DNA of 64,000 nt from CAYRHN01 sp964424115 (lineage in GTDB: Bacteria; Chloroflexota; Anaerolineae; Anaerolineales; Anaerolineaceae), in NCBI GenBank assembly GCA_964424115.1, contig CAYRHN010000010.1, positions 93,761 to 157,760 of the forward strand, read 5' to 3'. The position numbers and the translations under genes are program-made. Below are positions 17,037-26,000 of the stretch, one piece after another (within the stretch, counting starts at the first letter, position 1; every line of letters starts with the position of its first letter). The notes beneath the pieces were generated by a model. That model was not told the origin of the DNA, ran no database searches, and saw only the letters and a list, made by a program, of their open reading frames with translations.

Positions 17037-17333
17037 CTAGGGATAGATTTCGTCGAGCATAGGCTCGTAAAAGCAGGTGCAGCCGCGTGGGCAGGAACAT
17101 CCCTCCACGGGCAGCGCCGGGGCGCTATCTTGCGGGTAAGTGCCAGAGACAGCCCGACAGGCCGGGCAGGCTTCTGCCGATGCCACCAGGCGCACATGCT
17201 TGACTCGCGGGTTGTCTCGGAACCGGCGCAAAGCCACAGCAGAAGTCGAATAGATGCTCAGATCGGCCCCGCAGGCAGGGCAAGAACTGACATGATCGGC
17301 GGCTTGAGTGTTGCACTTCGAACAAGTTTGCAC
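17037..17333 (-). CDS. Small Cys-rich zinc-ribbon protein
   Basis: 98 residues from GTG 17333 with AGGAG upstream. The N-terminal ribbon CSKC-x(11)-CPAC is followed by a second cluster ACPACRAVSG and then CSCPRGCTCFYEP. Ten Cys in under 100 residues suggest two bound metal ions. No enzyme motif is seen. Co-transcription with a CDF exporter suggests, but does not prove, a metal-linked role. A plain 'zinc ribbon domain protein' is the safe name. Confidence 0.75.
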   Translation of the reverse strand: MQTCSKCNTQAADHVSSCPACGADLSIYSTSAVALRRFRDNPRVKHVRLVASAEACPACRAVSGTYPQDSAPALPVEGCSCPRGCTCFYEPMLDEIYP

Positions 17334-17424
17334 GGCAATTCTCCTGACTGAATACGCTTGAAGACAGCATTATTGCAAGCAGATTTTGGATTATTTTACT
17401 ATAATTTGTTTTTTTGCGGAGGGT

Positions 17425-17808
17425 TCAGGCAGCCATTGGCACGGCCTGGAAAACCGAACGCCGCGCCAGTTTACGCACCTTGGCAGCCAGCATGCCCACC
17501 CCCGCTGGTTTAACCAGGTAATCATCCGCGCCTGCGTTGAGGGCCTCTGCCACCAGGCAGGGATTATCGACTGCGGAGAGCATCAGGATCGGAGTATAGC
17601 TGAACTGGCGGAGAGCCTGGCAGGTTTGCAGCCCATCCATACCCGGCATCATCATATCCAGAACGATCAAGTCCAGATTGCCAAAACGCGCGATGCGAAT
17701 TCCTTCCTCTCCACTGTGGGCAACCGCCACTTCTTCCCCCATCTGCTTCAGCATCAATGCAATAATTTCGGTTGTTGCGGCGTCATCATCAATAATTAGA
17801 ACTCTCAT
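17425..17808 (-). CDS. Stand-alone response-regulator receiver
   Basis: 127 residues, a single receiver domain with the acidic pair in IIDDDAA, acceptor D51 in LIVLDMMMPGMDG, Ser77 and switch Lys100 in YLVKPAG. There is no output domain, so it works by protein contact (CheY/Spo0F-like) or in a phosphorelay. GGAGA precedes the ATG. It is divergent from the acyl-AMP ligase gene across the repeat operator at 17843-17871. No kinase gene is adjacent. Confidence 0.92.
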   Translation of the reverse strand: MRVLIIDDDAATTEIIALMLKQMGEEVAVAHSGEEGIRIARFGNLDLIVLDMMMPGMDGLQTCQALRQFSYTPILMLSAVDNPCLVAEALNAGADDYLVKPAGVGMLAAKVRKLARRSVFQAVPMAA

Positions 17809-17842
17809 TCATTCTCCGTTGCTCAATCATAGCCCCAAATCA

Positions 17843-17871
17843 CTTAAAAAAACCTTACAACCCCCTTACAA
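17843..17871 (+). promoter_or_regulatory. Three direct repeats with 11-base period (Pho-box-like operator)
   Basis: CTTAAAA (17843-17849), CTTACAA (17854-17860) and CTTACAA (17865-17871) are spaced exactly 11 bases. That is the geometry of operators for PhoB/OmpR-family regulators. They lie between the divergent receiver and acyl-AMP ligase genes. Confidence 0.5.
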
Positions 17872-17880
17872 TAAATTAGA

Positions 17881-17889
17881 TGGTACAAT
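17881..17889 (+). promoter_or_regulatory. Possible extended -10 of the acyl-AMP ligase gene
   Basis: TGG-TACAAT ends 8 bases before ATG 17898. This favours that ATG over the one at 17880 and suggests another leaderless mRNA. Weaker than the other cases because the box is TACAAT. Confidence 0.4.
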
Positions 17890-17897
17890 TCGACGCT

Positions 17898-19583
17898 ATG
17901 GATAGTGCATACACAACCCTGGTACAACCTTTACTGCAGCGCGCCCGGAATGATCCTGGTGCGCTCACATTGATCTATATGGGTGAAGACGGCAGTGAGA
18001 AACAAGTTACTGCAGCCCAATTTGACCGCGCTGCCCGTCAATATGCTCATGCGCTCAGCAGCCTGGGAGTGGGGCAGGATGACTTGGTGGTGCTGGTGCT
18101 GCGTCATTCCGAGACGCTGCTCTACGCCTTTTGGGGTGCCCTTTACCAGGGGGCGATGGCCTCCATTTTCCCCTTCCTGACAGAGAAGCTCGATCCCCAG
18201 ATCTATTTCGAGCGGGTTAAGACGCTGGTGGAACACGAACAGGTCAAGGCGGTCATTACCTTCCCGGAGTTCTACGAAGAGTTACGTGGGTTGTTGGGCG
18301 GTGCGGGTTGTCTGGTGCTTAGCACCGAGCAGGTCGATCCCCAAGAGGAAACAACCTTCGACCTGCCGGACTGGCAATCCCAGGGTGGCGACAAGATCGC
18401 CTTCTTGCAGCATTCCAGCGGCACCACCGGCCTGCAAAAGGGCGTGGCGCTTTCGCATCGCTCCGTGCTGAATCAGGTGCGCGCTTACAGTCAGGCGATC
18501 CGCCTGTCTCCCACGGATGTAATGGTGAGCTGGCTGCCCCTTTATCACGATATGGGCCTTATTGCAGGATTTGTTATGCCAATCGTGGCCGGAATTCCCC
18601 TGGTATTGATGTCTCCTTTCCAGTGGGTGCGCGATCCGAAGATCCTCTTCCAGGCGGTCACGCGCTGGAAGGCCAGCCTGTGCTGGTTGCCCAATTTTGC
18701 CTACAACCATCTGGCGCGCGTCGTGCGTAAGCGGGAATTGGAACAATTCGATCTATCCTCTCTGCGCGCAGTGATTAATTGTTCGGAACCGGTCCGGCAC
18801 GAAAGCCACCAGATCTTCCTGCAAAAATTCTCCGTGTGCGGCTTGCGCCCCCAGGCGCTGGCGGCCTGTTATGCCATGGCCGAGAACACCTTTGCGGTCA
18901 CTCAAACAGAAGTGGGCGCGATGCCCTACGTCGATTGGGTGCAGACCCGCGCCTTGCAAGAGGAGCGCCGCGCCCTGCCCGCCGAACCTGAAAGCGACGG
19001 CGCTACCGCCATGGTGAGCTGCGGCCGTCCGATTTCCGGCACCCGTGTGGCAGTGGCCGATGAAAAAGGTCATTTGTTGCCAGAGCGCAGCGTGGGAGAG
19101 CTGATCTTGCGTTCGGACTGCATGTTGAGTGAGTATTATCGCCGCCCGGATGCCACTACTGAGGCCATCCGCAACGGCTGGTACTTCACCGGTGATATGG
19201 GGTATTTGGCGGATGGACAGGTCTTCGTCACTGGGCGCAAGAAGGACCTGATCATCGTGGGTGGTAAGAATATCTATCCCCAAGACCTGGAAGCCATTGC
19301 TAACCTGACCCCTGGACTCTATCCCGGACGCTCAGTCGCCTTTGGTGTGTTAGATCCAGAAGTGGGCTCCGAGTCGATTGTCATGGTCTGCGAGCTGGAA
19401 GACGAGTTGGCGACCCCGGAGGTTCAAGAAAGCATTGAGCAGGAACTCCGCCGCCGCGTGGTAGCGCAAACCGAGGTTGCTCTCAAGGATGTCCGCCTGG
19501 TGGGGCGCAAATGGTTGATCAAAACCTCCAGCGGCAAGATCGCCCGTTCCGCCAATCGGGATAAATATCTGGCGGATTTATAA
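17898..19583 (+). CDS. Fatty acyl-AMP ligase-like adenylate-forming enzyme
   Basis: 561 residues. The nucleotide loop is SSGTTGLQKGVALSH. The acyl-binding core WLPLYHDMGLIAG and NCSEPVRHESH are typical of fatty acyl-AMP ligases (FAAL). The hinge is GRKKDLIIVGGKNIYPQDLE and the C-terminal catalytic Lys is in SSGKIARSANRDKYL. FAALs load acyl chains onto an acyl carrier protein rather than CoA, and an ACP gene follows, which fits. ATG 17898 is preferred over 17880. No polyketide, NRPS or reductase gene is nearby, so the final product is unknown. Confidence 0.85.
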   Translation: MDSAYTTLVQPLLQRARNDPGALTLIYMGEDGSEKQVTAAQFDRAARQYAHALSSLGVGQDDLVVLVLRHSETLLYAFWGALYQGAMASIFPFLTEKLDPQIYFERVKTLVEHEQVKAVITFPEFYEELRGLLGGAGCLVLSTEQVDPQEETTFDLPDWQSQGGDKIAFLQHSSGTTGLQKGVALSHRSVLNQVRAYSQAIRLSPTDVMVSWLPLYHDMGLIAGFVMPIVAGIPLVLMSPFQWVRDPKILFQAVTRWKASLCWLPNFAYNHLARVVRKRELEQFDLSSLRAVINCSEPVRHESHQIFLQKFSVCGLRPQALAACYAMAENTFAVTQTEVGAMPYVDWVQTRALQEERRALPAEPESDGATAMVSCGRPISGTRVAVADEKGHLLPERSVGELILRSDCMLSEYYRRPDATTEAIRNGWYFTGDMGYLADGQVFVTGRKKDLIIVGGKNIYPQDLEAIANLTPGLYPGRSVAFGVLDPEVGSESIVMVCELEDELATPEVQESIEQELRRRVVAQTEVALKDVRLVGRKWLIKTSSGKIARSANRDKYLADL

Positions 19584-19670
19584 TATACTTATGCAAGGTC
19601 TTCATGGAATGTTTTGGCGTTGCGGTTGCCGGAACATTCGAATCCTATTTAATCCTCCAAGGAGTATCCA

Positions 19671-19913
19671 ATGACCGAGATTGAAACCCAACTGGTAGAA
19701 TATATCCGCACCAAGATCGTAAAGAATTCCAAGAAGTTGATCGAGATGAACACCCCCCTCATCTCCAGCGGATTGATCGATTCGTTCCACCTGGTTGACC
19801 TGGGCGTTTTTGTCGAAGATGAATACGATGTCCGCATTGAAGACAGCGAATTGAATGCGCAGACTTTTGATACAGTCGCGCAGTTGGCTGCATTGATCGA
19901 ATCCCGCCGCTAG
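19671..19913 (+). CDS. Acyl carrier protein
   Basis: 80 residues of four-helix ACP type. Ser38 in GLIDSFHLVDL is the site for 4'-phosphopantetheine; the residue after it is Phe instead of the common Leu. The following helix is acidic (VEDEYDVRIEDSEL). AAGGAG lies 7 bases before the ATG. It sits 87 bases after the acyl-AMP ligase and 10 before the MFS gene. It is too divergent to be the housekeeping fatty-acid AcpP and is more likely dedicated to the neighbouring ligase. Confidence 0.88.
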   Translation: MTEIETQLVEYIRTKIVKNSKKLIEMNTPLISSGLIDSFHLVDLGVFVEDEYDVRIEDSELNAQTFDTVAQLAALIESRR

Positions 19914-19923
19914 GGAGCCAGTC

Positions 19924-21114
19924 ATGCCTGCCAACAAATACCTCCGATACGCCTTATTTGCCCTGTTGTATTTCACCCAGGGCACTATCCTTAGTTATTT
20001 CACCTCGCTGAATGCATTGTATTTCCTCTCTCGAGGAATGGATATGGCCAGCGTAGGTATCTTTGGCACAATTGCCATGATCCCCTTCATTTTGAAGATT
20101 TTCCTGGGGATGTTAAGCGACAAGTATAATTTATTCGGCATGGGGCACCGCAAGCCGTATATCTTAATCGGCCTGGCTGTCCAGTTTCTCTGTTTGATAA
20201 TTGTCCCGTTTGTTGATCCCAAGGATGGCTATTGGGGGTTTGTTCTCCTGGCCTTTGTGCTGCAAATGGGCATGGCTCTTTATGACACCTGCACCGACGG
20301 CCTGGCGCTGGATACCACCCCCGTACAGGAGCAGGGCATCATCCAGGGCGTGATGGTCGGCGGGCGGGCAGTGGGAGTGATCGTGATCGCCTCTTTGGTC
20401 GGTCTCCTGGCGGAATCGGCATCCTGGACGGCTGTCTTCTGGCTGCTGGCAGTTCTCACCCTTTTGCCCCTGCCCCTGGTGTTAACCCTGCGTGATACAA
20501 CCAAGGCAGGGCGGCGCTTTGAGTGGGCGGCCTTCGCCACACTGAAACGTCTGGATGTGCTGGCGGTGGGCGGCTTCGGTTTGATCGCATTCCTGGTGAT
20601 CGTCGGCGCCAACCAGTTGGTGAATCCCTACGTTGAAAGCATCTACAATATTAGCTTCAGCACGGCGGGTTTGTTGACCTCCGTGTGGGGCATAGGTGTA
20701 GTGGTGGGCGGCCTGTTTGGCGGGCGGATGATCGACCGCATTGGAAGGCGCAAATCCATCCTGATCGGACTGGCGGTTTCCTCGCTTTCGCTGCTCATCC
20801 TGGCCTTCTTTGTTACCCCTCAGGTCGGGCTGGGACTGGTCTTCGTATTAGTGGCATTGTTTGGTCTGGCTTACGGCACCTATCAGGCGGTTTATTTTGC
20901 CGTGGCGATGGGTTTCACCGATCCGCGCATCGCCGCCTCTATGTTTGCGATCCTGATGGCGTTTACCAATATTGGTCAGGCCATTGGGCTTGGGGTGGGC
21001 GGTACCATGTCAGCTAAGATCGGCTTCCCGGTCACCTTCCTGATCCTGGCCGGCATCAACATCCTGGCCCTGCCGCTCTTACCCCTTTTCACCCGCAAGA
21101 GATCGCAACCCTGA
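19924..21114 (+). CDS. MFS transporter of the acyl-AMP ligase cassette
   Basis: 396 residues with twelve membrane helices. The helix 2-3 loop LGMLSDKYNLFGMGHRKP and its repeat GRMIDRIGRRKS in the second half are the MFS signature. The first half resembles the AmpG/PucC-like branch (YFTQGTILSYFTSLNALYFL). The substrate is unknown. Its position right after an acyl-AMP ligase and ACP suggests export of the acylated product or import of its acceptor. Its ribosome site AGGGAG overlaps the end of the ACP gene. Confidence 0.85.
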   Translation: MPANKYLRYALFALLYFTQGTILSYFTSLNALYFLSRGMDMASVGIFGTIAMIPFILKIFLGMLSDKYNLFGMGHRKPYILIGLAVQFLCLIIVPFVDPKDGYWGFVLLAFVLQMGMALYDTCTDGLALDTTPVQEQGIIQGVMVGGRAVGVIVIASLVGLLAESASWTAVFWLLAVLTLLPLPLVLTLRDTTKAGRRFEWAAFATLKRLDVLAVGGFGLIAFLVIVGANQLVNPYVESIYNISFSTAGLLTSVWGIGVVVGGLFGGRMIDRIGRRKSILIGLAVSSLSLLILAFFVTPQVGLGLVFVLVALFGLAYGTYQAVYFAVAMGFTDPRIAASMFAILMAFTNIGQAIGLGVGGTMSAKIGFPVTFLILAGINILALPLLPLFTRKRSQP

Positions 21115-21151
21115 GCCTGTCTTAAGATCATCGCTCTTTGAGGATTTGGAT

Positions 21152-21184
21152 AAAAACACACCCCGGACTATTGCCGGGGTGTGT
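21152..21184 (-). terminator. Terminator of the zinc-ribbon/PH gene
   Basis: An 11-base perfect stem (21156-21166 with 21174-21184, loop of 7) has a T-run on the minus-strand side. It sits between convergent genes and may also slow the MFS transcript, although the plus side lacks a T-run. Confidence 0.8.
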
Positions 21185-21197
21185 CTCTGATGTCTGT

Positions 21198-21962
21198 CTA
21201 AAGTTGATCGTGCTGATCCAATCCGCCGTCCTGGAAATCGGAGATAAACTCGGTCGGGCGAACGCGTTCGCGGTTGCGTGCTTCGCGGAAATGCAGGCGC
21301 AGGGTATCCTTCATTTTCACCGGGTCGTCGATACCCAGGACTTCCTCCTTGGGGGCGGTTTCATCGGTGGAGAAGATGATCAACTTACCGATGTTAAATA
21401 CCCGGTCGGTGAATCCCTGCATTAATTCCACGTCTTTCACGCGGAACAATTCCAATTCGCTGATGTCGCGCCGGATGATTCCCCGGATGATAAAGAAACG
21501 CTGCGTGGTCAACCGGTATTTCAGGGAGAAGCGTTTGATGACCACAAACAAGATGATCGCCACTGCGCCCAGGACGCCCAGCCAATTAAAGATCGGGCTG
21601 AAGATGCTGTTGGGGGTGCTTTTGTAGATCACTCCACCCACCACCAGGCCAAGGATCAATACAACCAGGGCCAGGATCAACCAGCCAATGAATGCTTTCC
21701 AGCTTGGGCGAGTTTCAAAGATCGGTTTTTCTTCCGATGGGTGGGCGCCGGGGGACATGTAGGTGGCAAAACCATCCGTATCCACACCTTTGTTGGCGTT
21801 TTGAACCAGCATCGGCTGGGGCACAGGCGGTTGCGGTGCAGGTTTGATCGGAATGACAATTGTAGATTTACACGCTGGACAAGTAGTATTGCGTCCGGTG
21901 TACTGGTCATCGCCGCGTAAAACACGGCCGCAATTAGGGCACTTAAAGTCAAATTCAGCCAT
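21198..21962 (-). CDS. Zinc-ribbon membrane protein with bacterial PH (YdbS-like) domain
   Basis: 254 residues. The N-terminal ribbon is CPNCGRVL-x-CPACKST. A Pro-rich linker, two membrane helices (~92-150) and a YdbS/bPH2 domain follow (YRLTTQRFFIIRGIIRRDIS through LRLHFREA). Such domains sit at the inner face of the membrane; their biochemical role is mostly unknown. GGAGG lies close to the ATG. Apparently monocistronic with its own terminator. Confidence 0.8.
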   Translation of the reverse strand: MAEFDFKCPNCGRVLRGDDQYTGRNTTCPACKSTIVIPIKPAPQPPVPQPMLVQNANKGVDTDGFATYMSPGAHPSEEKPIFETRPSWKAFIGWLILALVVLILGLVVGGVIYKSTPNSIFSPIFNWLGVLGAVAIILFVVIKRFSLKYRLTTQRFFIIRGIIRRDISELELFRVKDVELMQGFTDRVFNIGKLIIFSTDETAPKEEVLGIDDPVKMKDTLRLHFREARNRERVRPTEFISDFQDGGLDQHDQL

Positions 21963-22050
21963 AGGAATCCTCCAGGGGAAAATGCTAGAAATATTCTATC
22001 ATAAACCGGGCTTTAACGTTGAGTTTTTTCCGGGGTCTTTTTGTACGGTT

Positions 22051-23007
22051 TTAATCTTCTTCGGTTTCCTCCGCCAAATTGGCGGCGGCGCTCGAAAAGG
22101 CGATCACCTGGGCAAATTGCCCGGTCATGTTGTAAGCTTCTTTGAACATGCTTTGCACATCCAATTTACCCATCAGATCGGGTTCGCCCAGCCGTTGCAG
22201 CAGGGGCATCTCCACTGTGGGGGGGCGTATGGTCACTGAAAAGTCATCCAGGGGAGCAGCCATGCCCCAGAAAGTGCGCGCATTGCGGGTGGGAGGACGG
22301 TTGGCTTCCTCGCCATTCTCTGCTGCAGGGTCCTCGGGTTCAGGTATGGCCTCTTCCACCGGTAGAGGAACAGCTTCTCTGGCTTCCGTCCCGGTGAGTT
22401 CAGCGCTGCGCCGCTTGCGCAGCCCTTCCAACACATCCTCCTGGCTGCGTCCGCGCAGGCGGAAAAGCAAGAAGGGATCTTCGTCGAAGCGATCTCCCAG
22501 GATATAGTGTGCCGCAGCGATGTGCTTACACGGATTGGCCCAATCCGGGCAGGAGCATTTGGTTTGCAGGTCGCCGTGCCGGGAGGGGAACAGGCTGGCT
22601 CCAGCCGTCGAGAAGGCTTCTTCAATGTTCTCCGGCATTTCCCCGGCCAAAAGCTTGGCGGTAAAGATGGCCTGTTGTGCCATGGCATCCAGCGCTTTTT
22701 CCCAGGTCTCGTCATCCAGGTGGGTGACTCCAATGCTGACCTTGTACGGCTGCGGCCGCGACCCCTGCACCTTGGCGGTGACCCCCTCGCGGGTTTCCTG
22801 CATGGAGATCACCTGCCCAATGCGGGCATAATGGCGTCCGCGCTGCAGGCGTGCTGCCGGTACCAGTCGTTCCATGGCCAGCAGCCATTTGCGCGCCCAC
22901 CAGTTCTTGGCGAATTCGCCGTTCTCGCTGCGCGCCTTAATCCCTCCGCGCACGCGCCGGGCACGGGACTGGTAGAACATGCGGTCATTTTCGATCTTTT
23001 CGGCCAT
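22051..23007 (-). CDS. SWIM zinc-finger protein, partner of the SNF2 helicase
   Basis: 318 residues. The SWIM finger is C151-x-C153-x6-C160-x-H162 (CSCPDWANPCKH). The N-terminal segment around WWARKWLLAMERL and RGRHYARIGQV is the standard flank of this family. The C-terminus is acidic and partly low complexity. The ATG 23007 has AGGAAG upstream and lies 20 bases after the helicase stop. SWIM proteins paired with SNF2 ATPases are common in bacteria and are thought to bind DNA or the ATPase; the exact role is unknown. Confidence 0.88.
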   Translation of the reverse strand: MAEKIENDRMFYQSRARRVRGGIKARSENGEFAKNWWARKWLLAMERLVPAARLQRGRHYARIGQVISMQETREGVTAKVQGSRPQPYKVSIGVTHLDDETWEKALDAMAQQAIFTAKLLAGEMPENIEEAFSTAGASLFPSRHGDLQTKCSCPDWANPCKHIAAAHYILGDRFDEDPFLLFRLRGRSQEDVLEGLRKRRSAELTGTEAREAVPLPVEEAIPEPEDPAAENGEEANRPPTRNARTFWGMAAPLDDFSVTIRPPTVEMPLLQRLGEPDLMGKLDVQSMFKEAYNMTGQFAQVIAFSSAAANLAEETEED

Positions 23008-23027
23008 ATCTATTCTTCCTGGCAGGT

Positions 23028-26000
23028 TTAATCCACCCGCCGCAAGCTGACCAGGTCGCGCAATTCGTCGGTGGTCAGCTCGGTCAACCAATCTTCGCCG
23101 CTGCCAATCACAGCTTCGGCCAGCGACTTCTTGGATTCGATCAGCTCATCGATCCGTTCTTCCAGCGAGCCAATGGTGACAAATTTATGCACCTGCACAT
23201 TTCGATTCTGCCCTATGCGGAAAGCGCGGTCGGTGGCTTGTTCTTCCACCGCCGGGTTCCACCATCGGTCATAATGGAAAACGTGGTTGGCGCGAGTCAG
23301 GTTCAACCCCAAACCGCCTGCCTTCAGGGATAAGATAAAGATTTGCGGCCCGCGCGTCTCTTCCTGGAAGCGCCGTACCATGATATCGCGCTGGTTGACC
23401 GGTGTGCCGCCGTGCAGGAAAAGGGTTTGCGTATTCAGCGCTTGCGGCAGGTATCCTGCCAGCAGTTTGCCCATCTCTGCAAATTGGGTGAAGATCAGGG
23501 CGTGGTCGCCTTCGGCCAACACTTCCTCCAGCATCTCGGTCAGGCGGACCAGTTTGCCGGAGCGCCCGGATACCAGGTCATTATCACTGGTGCTGGATTG
23601 TTTCAAATAATGCGCCGGATGGTTGCAGATTTGTTTAAGGTGCATCAAAAGGGTCAGTACCAACCCCTTGCGTTCGATCCCTTCGCTGCTTTCGATACGT
23701 TTCATGGTCTGCTGCACCAATGCGCCGTACAGACTGGCCTGTTCTTCAGTCAGGTTGCAATATTCCTTCATTTCGATCTTCTCGGGCAGGTCCTGGATCA
23801 CATCTGGGTCAGATTTCACGCGCCGCAGGATGAAGGGCGAGACCAGTTTCTTAAGGGTTTGGGTGGCCTCTTTGTCTCCAAAGCGTTCGATCGGGATGGA
23901 GAATTGATTTTGGAAGGATTTTTGGCTGCCCAGGAAATCGGGGTTAAGGAATTGCATGATCGACCACAATTCGGACAGGCGGTTCTCCACTGGCGTTCCA
24001 GTCAGTGCCAGACGGAAACCTGCCGGCAAGGCGCGAATGGCCTTGGTCTGCTTGGCCGCCGGGTTCTTGATATTTTGCGCTTCATCCAGGATCACCCCGT
24101 ACCACGGCACCATTGCCAGCGTGTCCGCATCCTGGCGTGCCACCGCATAACTGGTCAGCATCAGATCGTAATTCTTCGCGGATTGGATGAAATCGTGATT
24201 GCGCAGGCGGGAGGGGCCCTGGTGAATATTGACTCTTAATGAAGGGGCAAAGCGCAGCGCTTCCCGCTGCCAGTTGGTAACCACCGAGGTGGGGCAGATC
24301 AACAACACCGGCCCCGGTAATTTGCCTTGTTCTTCCTTCTCGTGCAGCAGCAGGGCCAGGGCTTCAACGGTTTTTCCCAGCCCCATATCATCGGCCAGGA
24401 TTGCCCCCAGACCCCAGCGGCGGAAGAACGACATCCATGAGAACCCGTAGACCTGGTACGGCCGTAACTGCCCATGCAGGCTGGCTGGTTGGGGCAGCTC
24501 CACCAGGCGGTCGGATTGCGCCAGGCGCGAGTACCAGTCATCCACCCAACCCTCCGCAACCACTTCGGTGAGCGGCAGGTCGCCATCCGGGGTTTTGCCT
24601 CCCAGACCAAATTGGGCCACTTGCAACAGGTTAATCTCGCCGGATTGCTTCTGCGATTCCCAGAAATGGATCGCCGCCTCGATTTGTTCCGGATCCAACT
24701 GCACCCATTGACCGCGGATCTGCACCAATGGCTCCTTGAGCGCCACCAGGGATTCGAACTCCTGGCGGGTCAATGTTGTTTCGCCAATTGCCAGTTCCCA
24801 TTGGTATTGCACCAGGTTCTGCAGGTTCAGGCGTCCGCCTGAGATCACCTGGGGTTGTTTATCGCTCAGCGGGCGCACATGCAAGCGAACCCCCAGACGG
24901 GCGTTGTTTTGATTCCACCACGGCGGCACGATCAGGCTGAAACCGGCCTGCTCCAGCAGCGGACCAACCTGGCGCAAGAAGGAATAGGCTTCTTGCGTGG
25001 TCAGGGTGGCCCCCGTGGGGTGATTGTTGTTCAGGCTGGGCAAAATAGATGGGAAAAGCCGCGCAGCATAACCCAAACCCTGAAGGAGCTTCTCATAAGG
25101 GTTTTCAACGCGCCGGCCAAGCGTCTGCAGCAGGGTGGAGCCTTTTCGCCAGGTCTCCTCGGCTGGGATCAGCAGGCTTGGGTCATCGCGCGCCTGCAGA
25201 AAATAACGCATCCGCCAGACGGCTTCTTTGGTTGGCTTTTCTCCCGCCGGAGGGGCATCTAATTTAAAAGCAATGCGGAATACCGCATCGCCTGCCACGT
25301 TCAGGTTTCGCATCCAGGCGCGCAGCGAAGAGTAAAGCGCGTTCAATTGCCCGGCCGAAGCTTTGACAGTTGCGTCTTCGTTGAATAGAGCCATCACCCA
25401 GGCTTCCACAGGGTCGTCCGAGCGCCCTCCCAGTCGTGGAGCAGCAGCCCGCCCCCAGGATCGCATCAGCGAATCGCAGGTGGTCTTGATGAACGAATCC
25501 AGCAGTCCAGGGGCTGGTTCAAATCCTCCCGTCACCTTGCCTTTTGGGGGATAGGGGATCTCGGCCCGGCATACCAGCGGCATGGCGTTTGCCAGGCGCG
25601 CCAGGCGTGGGGCATCGTTCGGCCCATCCAGCACTGCCAGCCAGCGGGATTGGTAGGTGACCGTGCCGCTGATCGTGTTCCCGTTTACGGTTGAATTCCA
25701 TTGCAGCCCACCTTTTTCGTTCACTTGCAGCATGGTGGGCAGGATCTTCTGGGCAGACAGGGTCTCCAACACCAGGTCTGCTGCTTTGCGCCAAAACTTG
25801 GCATCTTCCGCCAGTACAAAGATAGGAGACTGCTCGGGCAGGCTGACCAGAACCCCCAGCGCCTTGTCCGGCGGCAGCCACAGGCCGTTCACCAGCCAGG
25901 GGGCCAGGTGCATGCGTTGTTCTTCGTCCACGTCCCAGTCGTGGCTCAGGTCAGGAGAAGGGATGGGACCGTTGCGCCCGGTTGGCAGGCGTAAGAAGGC

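Noticed and set aside
17371..17405. Plus-strand TTGCAA and TATAAT in the gap before the zinc-ribbon gene, a possible small-RNA promoter.
   Set aside because: The spacing is 21 bases, the next gene rightward is on the other strand, and no terminator hairpin follows.
23343..24239. A 298-codon plus-strand open frame opposite the SNF2 gene.
   Set aside because: It lies fully antisense to conserved helicase motifs, and its composition is that of a reverse-strand shadow.
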